Assembly: GCA_965370435.1 (NCBI GenBank)
Contig: CBDUUP010000006.1
Coordinates: forward strand, 1 to 35,036
Length of the DNA: 35,036 bases
Reading direction: 5' to 3'
From: CBDUUP01 sp965370435
GTDB taxonomy: Bacteria; Chloroflexota; Anaerolineae; Anaerolineales; UBA11579
This document shows, piece after piece, positions 15,028 to 22,686 of the stretch. The notes under the pieces were generated by a model that did no database searches, was not told where the DNA came from, and worked only from the letters and a program-made list of their open reading frames with translations. Position numbers and translations under genes: made by a program. Positions within the stretch are counted from its first letter, which is position 1. Every line of letters starts with the position of its first letter.

Positions 15028-15957
15028 TCACCATTCTCCGATCATTTCGATCTCTAATTCCAGCTCAATGTCAAATTCTTTCAACACGGTCTCACGGGCC
15101 AGATTGAGGAGGGCCTGCACATCGGCAGCGGTGGCCTGGCCGAGGTTGATGAAGAAATTGGCGTGCAGGGCGCTGATCTCGGCGCTGCCAACCCGAGCGC
15201 CTTTCAGTCCGACGGCGTCAATCAAACGTCCGGCGTACTCTTCGGGCGGGTTCTTGAACATTGAACCCATACTGGCGCCGGGAGGCTGGGTCTTGCGGCG
15301 GTAAGCCAGGAATTCGTCCATCTTGGCCGACACTTCTTCTTCTGTGCCGTGGGCCAATCTCAGCTTGGCCGCCAGCGCAACGTACTGGCCCGGCTCTCGC
15401 TTGAGGAGGCTGCTCCGATATTCGAACGCCAAACGCTCCACCGGCCATTCCTGGCGGCCTCTATCATGTTGCAAGATGTCTGCCAATATCAGGCTGGAGG
15501 CCATCTCGCCGCCGTGCGCGCCGGCGTTCCCGACCACCGCGCCGCCCACCGATCCAGGGATGCCTCCCGCCCATTCCAGGCCGCTGAAACCTTTTTGCGC
15601 GGCCTGACGGGCCAATGCGCCCAAACTGGCTCCCGACTCGGCCCAGACGGTCGGCGGGGTCGTGGTTTCATCAAAGTGGACCGCTTTGGCCCGGTTGAGC
15701 GCCACCACCTGGCGCACCCCGGCGTCGCTGACCAAAACATTCGCGCCGCCGCCCAAGATCACAAAGGGCGCGCCCAATTCCCACAATTTCCCCGCCGCCT
15801 CGGCCAATTCATCCGCGGAATGGACGGCCAGCAGCGCATCGGCAGGGCCGCCGATGCGAGCGGCGGTGTAACGGGCCAGAGATACGTTCTCCTGCAAACG
15901 TTCGCCAAATGCGGCCCGTAAATCTTCCAGGGGGAGAGTGGTCATGGTCGCTTCCAT
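15028..15957 (-). CDS. murB: UDP-N-acetylenolpyruvoylglucosamine reductase MurB
   Basis: This FAD enzyme reduces UDP-GlcNAc-enolpyruvate to UDP-MurNAc with NADPH. The FAD-binding stretch VILGGGANVLVSDAGV (residues 66-81) and GGIPGSVGGAVVGNAGAHG (131-149) are clear. GSMFKNP at 231-237 carries the catalytic Ser (S232) that protonates the intermediate, and the C-terminal Glu lies in the LELEIEMIG region. Length and missing loops suggest the shorter type II group. The ATG at 15957 shares its A with the TAA of the small upstream gene (TAATG), arguing for this start by coupling; M5 at 15945 is the alternative. Confidence 0.96.
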   Translation of the reverse strand: MEATMTTLPLEDLRAAFGERLQENVSLARYTAARIGGPADALLAVHSADELAEAAGKLWELGAPFVILGGGANVLVSDAGVRQVVALNRAKAVHFDETTTPPTVWAESGASLGALARQAAQKGFSGLEWAGGIPGSVGGAVVGNAGAHGGEMASSLILADILQHDRGRQEWPVERLAFEYRSSLLKREPGQYVALAAKLRLAHGTEEEVSAKMDEFLAYRRKTQPPGASMGSMFKNPPEEYAGRLIDAVGLKGARVGSAEISALHANFFINLGQATAADVQALLNLARETVLKEFDIELELEIEMIGEW

Positions 15958-16130
15958 TAGATATTTTTCAGGCGTTCAATCAAACGTCCAACAATTTCTT
16001 GGGTGATCGTGAGGCCCGGAGCATCCTTCTTCTTGGGCTGCGGTCTAAGCTCCAACTGCAAGCCAGGCGTGGAAAAACCCTGGGCTTCAAACTTGCGCTT
16101 GATTTTCGGTTTAGCTTTCGGCTCAGGCAT
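15957..16130 (-). CDS. Small basic protein of 57 residues coupled between murC and murB
   Basis: I do not recognise this protein. The frame runs from ATG at 16130 to TAA at 15957. Its start lies inside murC (8-nt overlap with the murC end) and its stop overlaps the murB start as TAATG, so it is coupled on both sides. GAGAG about 7 nt upstream is a usable ribosome-binding site. The N-terminal half is Lys/Pro-rich (MPEPKAKPKIKRKFEAQGF), followed by a Pro/Lys segment and a C-terminal LTITQEIVGRLIERLKNI that would form an amphipathic helix. There is no signal peptide or membrane helix. The position suggests a peptidoglycan or division accessory factor, which is inference from context only. Confidence 0.7.
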   Translation of the reverse strand: MPEPKAKPKIKRKFEAQGFSTPGLQLELRPQPKKKDAPGLTITQEIVGRLIERLKNI

Positions 16131-17508
16131 TTTCACGCTCTCTTTCTCTCAACCCGGCCAGCACCCGCTGGCTGACCAGGGTGGCATCACCCGCCGAAAG
16201 CGTCAAAATCACATCGCCGGGCTGAATTTTCTCCAATAGGTAGGCGGAAACCTGGTCCAGTTCGGGCACGAAGCTGGCTGCCGGGTGCTGCATCGCCAGC
16301 ACGACCTGCCCGGCGGAAAAATCGCCTGGATCCGTTTCGCGGGAGGCGTACACCTTGGTCACCACAACCCGGTCTGCATCGCCAAAGGCTGCGGCGAATT
16401 CACTGAACAACTGGCGGGTGCGAGAATAGGTATGCGGCTGCCAGACAGCCCACAAGACCCGCTCGGGATAGCGTGCTCGCGCCGCGGCCAGCGTAGCCCG
16501 TATTTCGGTAGGGTGGTGGGCATAATCGTCAATCACCGTCACGCCGCCTACTGTGTCCAATACCTCAAATCGCCGTCCGGTCCCCCGGAAATCTTCCAGG
16601 GCCAGAGCCGCTTCCGAAATCGAAAGCTTGAGCATATCGGCCACCGCCAACGCGGCCAGCGAGTTGAGGACGTTATGCGCACCGGGCGCTTGCAGCCTCA
16701 AAGAAGCCAAATGTTCCCCGCCGCGGAATACTTCGAAAGAGAACCCCTCTCCCGCCGAGGGATCCAGATTGCGGGCTTGATAATCCGGCTCACCTTCCAG
16801 TCCGTAAGAGAGCGTGTTGCGGCCGCTTGCTTGCGCCTCCTCCAAGAGGCGCATCGCGCCGACGTCATCGCTGCACGCCAGCAGTGTACCCTCCGGGACC
16901 AACCGCTCCACGTACTGGCTGAAAGCCTGATAAAAATCCTCCGCGGTGGGAAAACAATCGGGGTGATCGTGCTCTACATTGGTCACCACTGCGATGGTGG
17001 GACTTAATCCCAGGAAAGCGTGATCATATTCATCCGCTTCGATCACAAAGAAGCGCCCGCTGCCGGCCCGGGCGTTGGTGTTTAGATTGGCCGCCACGCT
17101 TCCAATGATAAAGCCGGGATTTTGGTTGAGCGCGGTCAGCATCCAGGCGATCATGGCGGTGGTGGTGGTCTTTCCGTGCGAACCGGCCACGCCAACCGTC
17201 AGGGTATCGGCCAGCAGTTGACCAAAGAAGTCCACCCGCTTTAACACCGGGATGTCTGCTTCCACGGCCGCCTTGACCTCCACGTTATCATCCGGCACCG
17301 CCGAAGAGCGCACCACCAAATCCGCCTCGCCGACGTTCTCGGCGCGGTGACCCTCAAAGACGGTCGCTCCGGCCTTCCGAAGCTCTTCCGCCAGCGGTGA
17401 AATCTCGCGGTCCGAACCGCTCACCGACACCCCGCGCTCCAAGAGCACCCTGGCGATAGCTGAAAGACCGGTACCGGCAATGCCGATGAAGTGGACGTTT
17501 TTCATCAT
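16123..17508 (-). CDS. murC: UDP-N-acetylmuramate--L-alanine ligase MurC
   Basis: MurC adds L-Ala to UDP-MurNAc with ATP, the first amino-acid step of the peptidoglycan stem. HFIGIAGTGLSAIA (residues 6-19) is the UDP-binding Rossmann loop. The P-loop GSHGKTTTT spans 109-117, EADEYDHAF carries the metal-binding acid, NVEHDHPD follows, and DDYAHHPTEI is the MurC-specific motif in the C-terminal domain. 461 residues is normal. The ATG at 17508 overlaps the stop of the upstream CvpA-like gene as ATGA. Confidence 0.97.
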   Translation of the reverse strand: MMKNVHFIGIAGTGLSAIARVLLERGVSVSGSDREISPLAEELRKAGATVFEGHRAENVGEADLVVRSSAVPDDNVEVKAAVEADIPVLKRVDFFGQLLADTLTVGVAGSHGKTTTTAMIAWMLTALNQNPGFIIGSVAANLNTNARAGSGRFFVIEADEYDHAFLGLSPTIAVVTNVEHDHPDCFPTAEDFYQAFSQYVERLVPEGTLLACSDDVGAMRLLEEAQASGRNTLSYGLEGEPDYQARNLDPSAGEGFSFEVFRGGEHLASLRLQAPGAHNVLNSLAALAVADMLKLSISEAALALEDFRGTGRRFEVLDTVGGVTVIDDYAHHPTEIRATLAAARARYPERVLWAVWQPHTYSRTRQLFSEFAAAFGDADRVVVTKVYASRETDPGDFSAGQVVLAMQHPAASFVPELDQVSAYLLEKIQPGDVILTLSAGDATLVSQRVLAGLRERERENA

Positions 17509-18047
17509 ACGAATACAATAACCACAAAGGCGAACGCAATCACCATCGCAAAATAAACCGTTGGTTCGCCCAGCAGATTTGGCGGCAGGATATTGATCAA
17601 CTGTTCCACTGAGGCTGCAATATTTGGATACAATTTCGGGTCGGTGATAAACTCAAACGGATATTTGGCCTCTTCCAGGTAATACCACAACGACCCGATG
17701 ATCAAATAACCGTTTATCGCGCCCAGAAAGAGTCCCAATAAGAAATCTTGCAGGTTTTCACGGATGAGCCTTTGTCCGATCAATTTGGCGGCAAATTTCG
17801 GGGTTTGATAGCCAAAGAAAGCTAATATCACCACGATCAAGGTGCGCTCCCAGAAACGCGCCACCTCATTCCCGTCGGCGTGCAGGTAATCGGTGATGAA
17901 GGGCATCCAGCGGTCAATAACCCGGATGGTGAATATCGACAGGATAACGCTAAAACTGACCAGGAGTTCCTTGGCCCAACCGCGCATAGCGCCCACCAAA
18001 CCGAAGAAGAACACGTACATCCAGAAGACAAAATTGATTGAAACCAT
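17505..18047 (-). CDS. CvpA-family membrane protein
   Basis: This 180-residue protein has about four membrane helices. The N-terminal pattern FGLVGAMRGWAKELLVSFSVILSI matches the CvpA family (G-x-x-R/K-G then helix), as do RTLIVVILAFFGYQTPKF and the Gly-rich third helix LLGLFLGAINGYLIIGSLW. CvpA proteins are inner-membrane proteins linked to colicin V export in E. coli and to envelope homeostasis elsewhere; their biochemical role is not settled. It lies between murG and murC, 3 nt after the murG stop, and overlaps murC by 4 nt. Such placement is not part of the canonical cluster and suggests a link to wall synthesis here. A GGAT-type ribosome-binding site precedes the ATG. Confidence 0.75.
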   Translation of the reverse strand: MVSINFVFWMYVFFFGLVGAMRGWAKELLVSFSVILSIFTIRVIDRWMPFITDYLHADGNEVARFWERTLIVVILAFFGYQTPKFAAKLIGQRLIRENLQDFLLGLFLGAINGYLIIGSLWYYLEEAKYPFEFITDPKLYPNIAASVEQLINILPPNLLGEPTVYFAMVIAFAFVVIVFV

Positions 18048-18050
18048 AGG

Positions 18051-19151
18051 TCACATCCTAACTTGCTGAGCCTGCGCCACAATCCGCAGTTGCTCGGCTA
18101 TCGCTTCAGCGGCCTGGGGACGGGCAAGATCGAGCATGGCCGCTTTCATTTGAGCCAACCGTTCCCGGTCTCCCATCAGCCCAAGCGCCAGGGGAAGTAA
18201 TTTCTCCGGCAAGTCCGCATCTTCAATCGTCACCGCGGCTCCGTGCTCGACCAGATATTGAGCATTCACCCGCTGGTAACGCCAGGCATGCGGATATGGA
18301 ACCAATGCCGTAGGGAGGCCAAAGAGCGGCGACTCGCCCAAGATCGAAGCTCCGGCTCGGCAGACGCAAAGGTCGGCCAGGGTGAAGGCCGCGCCCATCT
18401 CCTCGTGAAGGTAGGGATAGGCCCGGTAACGAGCCTTCTGCGCTGAGGTAAGCTCACCGGCCGCCGCTTCCACCTCCGGCCAGGTCAAGCGTCCGCTGAC
18501 GTGGACCACCTGCATCTCGGCCAGCAATTCTGGCAGAACGGCTATCAAGGCCCGGTTGATAGATTGCGCTCCCTTGCTGCCGCCGAAGACGAATAGTATG
18601 GGCAGTTCAGGAGAAAGGTCGAAAGCCTGGTATGCTTCCGCCCGATCCCAGCGGGTCAATGTTGGCCGAGTCGGATAGCCGGTGACCACCACGCCGGGAT
18701 GGCCGGGGAAGAAATCTTTGGAGGCCTCCGCGGTCACGGTGATGCGGTCGGCGAAGCGGGCCAGCGTTCTCAAAGCCAACCCCGGTTCAATGTCGGGGAC
18801 GTAGAGCACGGTGGGGATCTTCCGTCCGGCCAACCCCACCGGCATCGCCACGTAACCGCCGGTGAAGAACAGCGCTTGGGGCTGGAATTCAGCCAGCGCC
18901 TTGCGAGCCGCCCAGTATCCGCGCCCCAGCCGCAGAAGATTTCCCGGCAAAGCTCGCAGGCCAACGCCGTGCACACCCGCCGCCGGAATCGCCATAAAAG
19001 GGATACCGGCGCGCTGCACCAGGTCAGCCTCCATGCCGCCTTCGCTGCCTACCCACAACACCGGGTCAGCCTCTTTGCCGAGGGCTTTCAGGACGGTTAG
19101 CGCGGGATACACGCCACCCCCCGTGGCCCCGGCGCAAATCAACAACCGCAC
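18051..19151 (-). CDS. murG: Lipid II synthase MurG (His of the GxGGH motif replaced by Gly)
   Basis: MurG transfers GlcNAc from UDP-GlcNAc to lipid I on the inner membrane face. Motifs present: GATGGGVYPALTV at residues 8-20, FTGGYVAMPVGLAG, FVFGGSKGAQSINRAL and CRAGASILGE. The first motif is usually GGTGGHV, with a conserved His implicated in catalysis; here that His is Gly13. The start is the GTG at 19151, because a full AAGGAGGT (19166-19159) sits 7 nt upstream. The upstream GTG at 19169 would place this site inside the gene. The first 86 nt overlap the end of ftsW. The product is about 366 residues. Confidence 0.95.
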   Translation of the reverse strand: MRLLICAGATGGGVYPALTVLKALGKEADPVLWVGSEGGMEADLVQRAGIPFMAIPAAGVHGVGLRALPGNLLRLGRGYWAARKALAEFQPQALFFTGGYVAMPVGLAGRKIPTVLYVPDIEPGLALRTLARFADRITVTAEASKDFFPGHPGVVVTGYPTRPTLTRWDRAEAYQAFDLSPELPILFVFGGSKGAQSINRALIAVLPELLAEMQVVHVSGRLTWPEVEAAAGELTSAQKARYRAYPYLHEEMGAAFTLADLCVCRAGASILGESPLFGLPTALVPYPHAWRYQRVNAQYLVEHGAAVTIEDADLPEKLLPLALGLMGDRERLAQMKAAMLDLARPQAAEAIAEQLRIVAQAQQVRM

Positions 19152-20301
19152 CGTTTGAACCTCCTTCACTTGCTTCTTTCGCCGCGGTTCGGCGAGAAAT
19201 ATTTATCAGGATCCCAACCGCCGCCATTGACACGATCAAGCTTGAGCCGCCGGAGCTGATGAAGGGCAGCGCATTGCCCGCAAAAGGCATCAATCCTACC
19301 ATCACCAGCATATTGATAAAAGCCTCCATGCCGATCCAGATGGTTAATCCCGCCGCCAGAACCCGGCCCAACCTATCCGTCGCCTGGCTGGAGATCTTCA
19401 TACCCCGCCAGATGAAGAGGACAAACAATCCAGCCAAACTGGCCGCGCCAAACACTCCGGTCTCTTCCCCAACCACCGCGAAAATACTATCGGTGTGCGG
19501 AAAGGGAAGACCGGTAACCTTGGTTTCGCCCAGGCCAATGCCCACCCCAAACCATCCCCCATTGACGAAGGCCTCGAAGGAACGGCGCACGTGGTAGGAA
19601 GCTGACAGAGGGTTGCGCAAGCCTTCCTGATAATCGAACAATCGTTGAGCGCCGGTATCGGAGAACTTTATCATCCCCCAGCCAATGACCACCGCGATCG
19701 CCACCACCAGGGCGATCTGTTTCAACTCGCCCCCGGCCAGGAAGAACATGATCCCGCCTATGATAATGATGGTAGCCGCCGCGCTCAGGTCAGGTTGGAA
19801 CAAGATCAACCCGCTGATAACGCCAATTATGCTCCCCAACGGGATCAAACCAAAACCAACCTCTCTCAGTTTTTCGCGCTTGGCGTTGAGCCAAACACTG
19901 AGATAGATAATGGTGGCGATCTTTGCCATTTCGGAGGGCATGTAGGAACCTTCCCAGGCCGTGCGGGTCGCGCCGTGGCGCAGTTCGCCCTGGATCACAA
20001 CGTAGATCAAGGCCCCAATAGTGAACACCATTCCCAATACCACCAGGTGGCGATAGTTCCGGTAATCGAAAAAGGCGCATAAACCCGCCGCCAACAATCC
20101 AATCAGCAAGAACCTCACCTGGTCCGAGAATATTTGGGTGTGGGAGCCATAAAGCTTCCAGGAGAAGTCCGAACTGGCCGAGAAAACCATCAACAAGCCG
20201 AACACCACCAGGGTAAAGCTGACCAACAGCAAGGGGACATCAACCCCTAGTTGGATCGCTTTCCGTTGGGTATTGATTTTTATACGCTCTGCTACACTCA
20301 T
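19066..20301 (-). CDS. ftsW: SEDS-family septal peptidoglycan polymerase FtsW
   Basis: FtsW polymerises lipid II into glycan strands at the septum together with the class B PBP FtsI. It has about ten membrane helices. SEDS landmarks are PSEMAKIATIIY, QPDLSAAATI, the loop PFPHTDSIFAVVGEETG with the catalytic Asp, and LPFISSGGSSLI in the last helices. The ATG at 20301 overlaps the murD stop as ATGA, with GGAG 5 nt upstream; a longer frame to 20331 lies inside murD. The last 86 nt, a hydrophilic tail after the final helix, also encode the start of murG. 411 residues is normal. Confidence 0.96.
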   Translation of the reverse strand: MSVAERIKINTQRKAIQLGVDVPLLLVSFTLVVFGLLMVFSASSDFSWKLYGSHTQIFSDQVRFLLIGLLAAGLCAFFDYRNYRHLVVLGMVFTIGALIYVVIQGELRHGATRTAWEGSYMPSEMAKIATIIYLSVWLNAKREKLREVGFGLIPLGSIIGVISGLILFQPDLSAAATIIIIGGIMFFLAGGELKQIALVVAIAVVIGWGMIKFSDTGAQRLFDYQEGLRNPLSASYHVRRSFEAFVNGGWFGVGIGLGETKVTGLPFPHTDSIFAVVGEETGVFGAASLAGLFVLFIWRGMKISSQATDRLGRVLAAGLTIWIGMEAFINMLVMVGLMPFAGNALPFISSGGSSLIVSMAAVGILINISRRTAAKEASEGGSNGAVVDLRRGHGGWRVSRANRPESPRQRG

Positions 20302-21689
20302 GGCAACTCCATCACATATTGTTTGAACCATTCGCCTCGTTGGGCGAAATCTATGAATTCATCGAAACTTGTGCCGCCCGGCGAGAGCAAAACTACGTCA
20401 CCCGGCTCTACCACTTCGGCGGCTCCCTGGACCGCCTCCTGCAAGGCAGCATGGCTGGTCAGGGTATAGGGGCGGCCGTCCGGCGCAGGATTGCCCACAG
20501 CTCGTTCAATCAGACCCGCGGTTTCGCCAAAAACCACCAGATGGTCAACCTGCTGGCGGACCAGTTCGGCGAAGTCTTCCCAGGGTAAGTCCTTATCGCG
20601 CCCACCGGCCAACAAGACCAGAGGAGCTTCGAAGGAGCGTATGGCGGCGATGGCCCGTTCCGGGGCGGTCGCAATCGAGTCGTTGTACCAATCCGCCCCG
20701 CCCCAGGAGCGGACGAACTCCAAACGGTGGGCCACGCCTCGAAAACCAGCCACACCCTGCTGCATGGCGGTCACCGGCAATCCAGCCGCGAACGCCAGGG
20801 CGCAGGCCGCCAACACATTGAGGACGTTATGCTCACCCAGCAATTCGATGTCCGCGCGGGACAGCAGCGGGATCTCGACATCCTCGTCCTGCAGGTAGAA
20901 CTGGCCCTGACGCTCGAAGGTTCCAATTTGACCCGCTGGCGGCGCATCCCATCCAAACGAAACCAACTTTCCTTTCACTTCAGAGCGCAGTCCCCAGGCC
21001 GCCTCGTCCTCCCGCCCCAACACGGTCGTATCATCCGCCGTCTGGTGGCTCAAAATGTGGGTCTTGGCTGCAATATAGGCTTCCATATCTCCATGCCGGT
21101 CCAAATGATTGGGCGTCAGGTTGAGCAGCCCGGCGACCTGAGGGGAACGGGTCATGATCTCCAATTGAAAACTCGATAATTCCATCACCGCCAGGTCATC
21201 AACCTGCATCTCGTCAACCTCGGCGATCAACGGTGAACCAATGTTTCCGCCAATCCATACTTTCTGCGGAGCTGACGCATCATTGGCGGCCTGCCCCATC
21301 CGCCCCACCAGGGTCGTGGCAGTGGTTTTGCCCGCCGATCCAGTGATGCCGACCACCTTACACGGCGCGGCCTCCAGAAAGATTTGCGAGTCATTCGAAA
21401 GCTGGATGCCGCGGTTCTTGGCTTCTTCCACCAACGGGAGGGTCAACGGCACGCCGCCCGAAGGACAGACCAGGTCGGCCTCGTCCAGCAGCGACATAGG
21501 ATGCCCGCCCAAAGCCCATTCAACATCTACGTCAGCCAGGGCTTGCCGAGCTTCCAGCATCTCCTCAACGCTGCGACGGTCGTTCAGCGCCACCTTGGCC
21601 CCCTTTCCGGCCAGGTAGCGCGCCAGAGCGATGCCCTGCCGGGCAACTCCAATAATGACCACGTTGCAATCATTCCATTTACCATTCAC
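20298..21689 (-). CDS. murD: UDP-N-acetylmuramoyl-L-alanine--D-glutamate ligase MurD
   Basis: MurD adds D-Glu to UDP-MurNAc-L-Ala. The P-loop GSAGKTTATT is at residues 117-126, ELSSFQLE is the MurD-specific motif, and NLTPNHLDRHG and YNDSIATAP follow in order. The C-terminal segment LLSPGGTSFDEF corresponds to the usual LLSPACASFD with small changes. 463 residues is normal. No ATG is in frame at the start; GTG at 21689, one base after the mraY stop, is the best choice though it lacks a clear ribosome-binding site, so translation probably depends on coupling to mraY. Confidence 0.96.
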   Translation of the reverse strand: MNGKWNDCNVVIIGVARQGIALARYLAGKGAKVALNDRRSVEEMLEARQALADVDVEWALGGHPMSLLDEADLVCPSGGVPLTLPLVEEAKNRGIQLSNDSQIFLEAAPCKVVGITGSAGKTTATTLVGRMGQAANDASAPQKVWIGGNIGSPLIAEVDEMQVDDLAVMELSSFQLEIMTRSPQVAGLLNLTPNHLDRHGDMEAYIAAKTHILSHQTADDTTVLGREDEAAWGLRSEVKGKLVSFGWDAPPAGQIGTFERQGQFYLQDEDVEIPLLSRADIELLGEHNVLNVLAACALAFAAGLPVTAMQQGVAGFRGVAHRLEFVRSWGGADWYNDSIATAPERAIAAIRSFEAPLVLLAGGRDKDLPWEDFAELVRQQVDHLVVFGETAGLIERAVGNPAPDGRPYTLTSHAALQEAVQGAAEVVEPGDVVLLSPGGTSFDEFIDFAQRGEWFKQYVMELP

Positions 21690-21690
21690 T

Positions 21691-22686
21691 TCACACCACT
21701 GCCAGAGCTATGCCAACCATGGCGAACAGCAGGCTCACCAACCAGAATCGCTGTACCACCTGAGTCTCACTCCAACCGGACAACTTGAAGTGAAAGTGGA
21801 ACGGCGCCATCTTGAAAATCCGCTTTCCTTTGGTCAACTTATAGTAATTGACCTGTAATATCACACTCACCACTTCGCTGACCGGAATGATGGCAATGAC
21901 CGGAAGCAGCGCCCATTGACCGGTCATCAGCGCTATCACTGCCAGAGTCCCTCCCAGAGGCATCGAGCCGGTATCGCCCATAATCATCTGCGCCGGATGG
22001 ACGTTGAACCACAAAAACCCGAACAAAGCTCCCACGATGGTGAAGCAAAACCGCCCTATGAAAACCTGCCCTTGCAGCATAGCGATGCCGCCATAGGTAG
22101 CGAAAGCCGTCGCCGAAATCAACCCCGCCAGGCCATCCATGCCATCGGTGATATTGATGGCGTTGGTCGAACTCAGAATGACGAACATAGCAACCGGGAT
22201 GTAGAGAAAGCCTAATTCAAGTTCGCCTGGGACGCCGGGCAAAAACATCTGCGGCACTTCCAGCACGTAACGCAAAACATAAGCTATGACCAGGGCCAGC
22301 GCCAATTGCAAGAGGAATTTCAATCGAACTGAGATACCCAATCCCTCACGACGGCGTTTCATCACTTTCTCCCAATCGTCCACCGCGCCCAGGATAGCGT
22401 ATCCAATCATGGTGCCTAACGGCAGCAGTACCGAAAGACCGATATAATCCAATCCGATGAGGGAAACCGCGTTCAGCAATCCGGTGATGAGCAGCACCGG
22501 AAGCACGAACAATACCCCGCCCATGGTCGGCGTTCCCGTTTTGGTGATGTTCTGTTCCCGCAGTTCCACCTGGATCACGTCGCCGATCTTGTAGTGGCGC
22601 AGCACCCGAATCAGGGGGCCGCCCCATATCACGGTCAGCATGAAACTAAGGCCCGCCAGGGCCGGAGCCATCGAACTCGGTCTCAT
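21691..22686 (-). CDS. mraY: MraY, lipid I synthase (altered HHH motif)
   Basis: MraY moves phospho-MurNAc-pentapeptide from UDP onto undecaprenyl phosphate, forming lipid I. It has about ten membrane helices. TGTPTMGGV, LGAVDDWEKV (the DD pair), STNAINITDGMDGLAG, GDTGSMPLGG and KRIFKMAP are in the expected order. The usual HHHFE signature reads H297-F-H-F-K here, so the middle His and the following Glu are replaced, and the KSH of the N-terminal loop is absent. 331 residues is slightly short. The ATG at 22686 overlaps the murF stop as ATGA, and GGAGG lies 7 nt upstream. Confidence 0.95.
   Translation of the reverse strand: MRPSSMAPALAGLSFMLTVIWGGPLIRVLRHYKIGDVIQVELREQNITKTGTPTMGGVLFVLPVLLITGLLNAVSLIGLDYIGLSVLLPLGTMIGYAILGAVDDWEKVMKRRREGLGISVRLKFLLQLALALVIAYVLRYVLEVPQMFLPGVPGELELGFLYIPVAMFVILSSTNAINITDGMDGLAGLISATAFATYGGIAMLQGQVFIGRFCFTIVGALFGFLWFNVHPAQMIMGDTGSMPLGGTLAVIALMTGQWALLPVIAIIPVSEVVSVILQVNYYKLTKGKRIFKMAPFHFHFKLSGWSETQVVQRFWLVSLLFAMVGIALAVV

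Noticed and set aside
19152..19169. GTG at 19169 as the murG start
   Set aside because: It would place the strong AAGGAGGT inside the coding region; the GTG at 19151 has ideal spacing from it.
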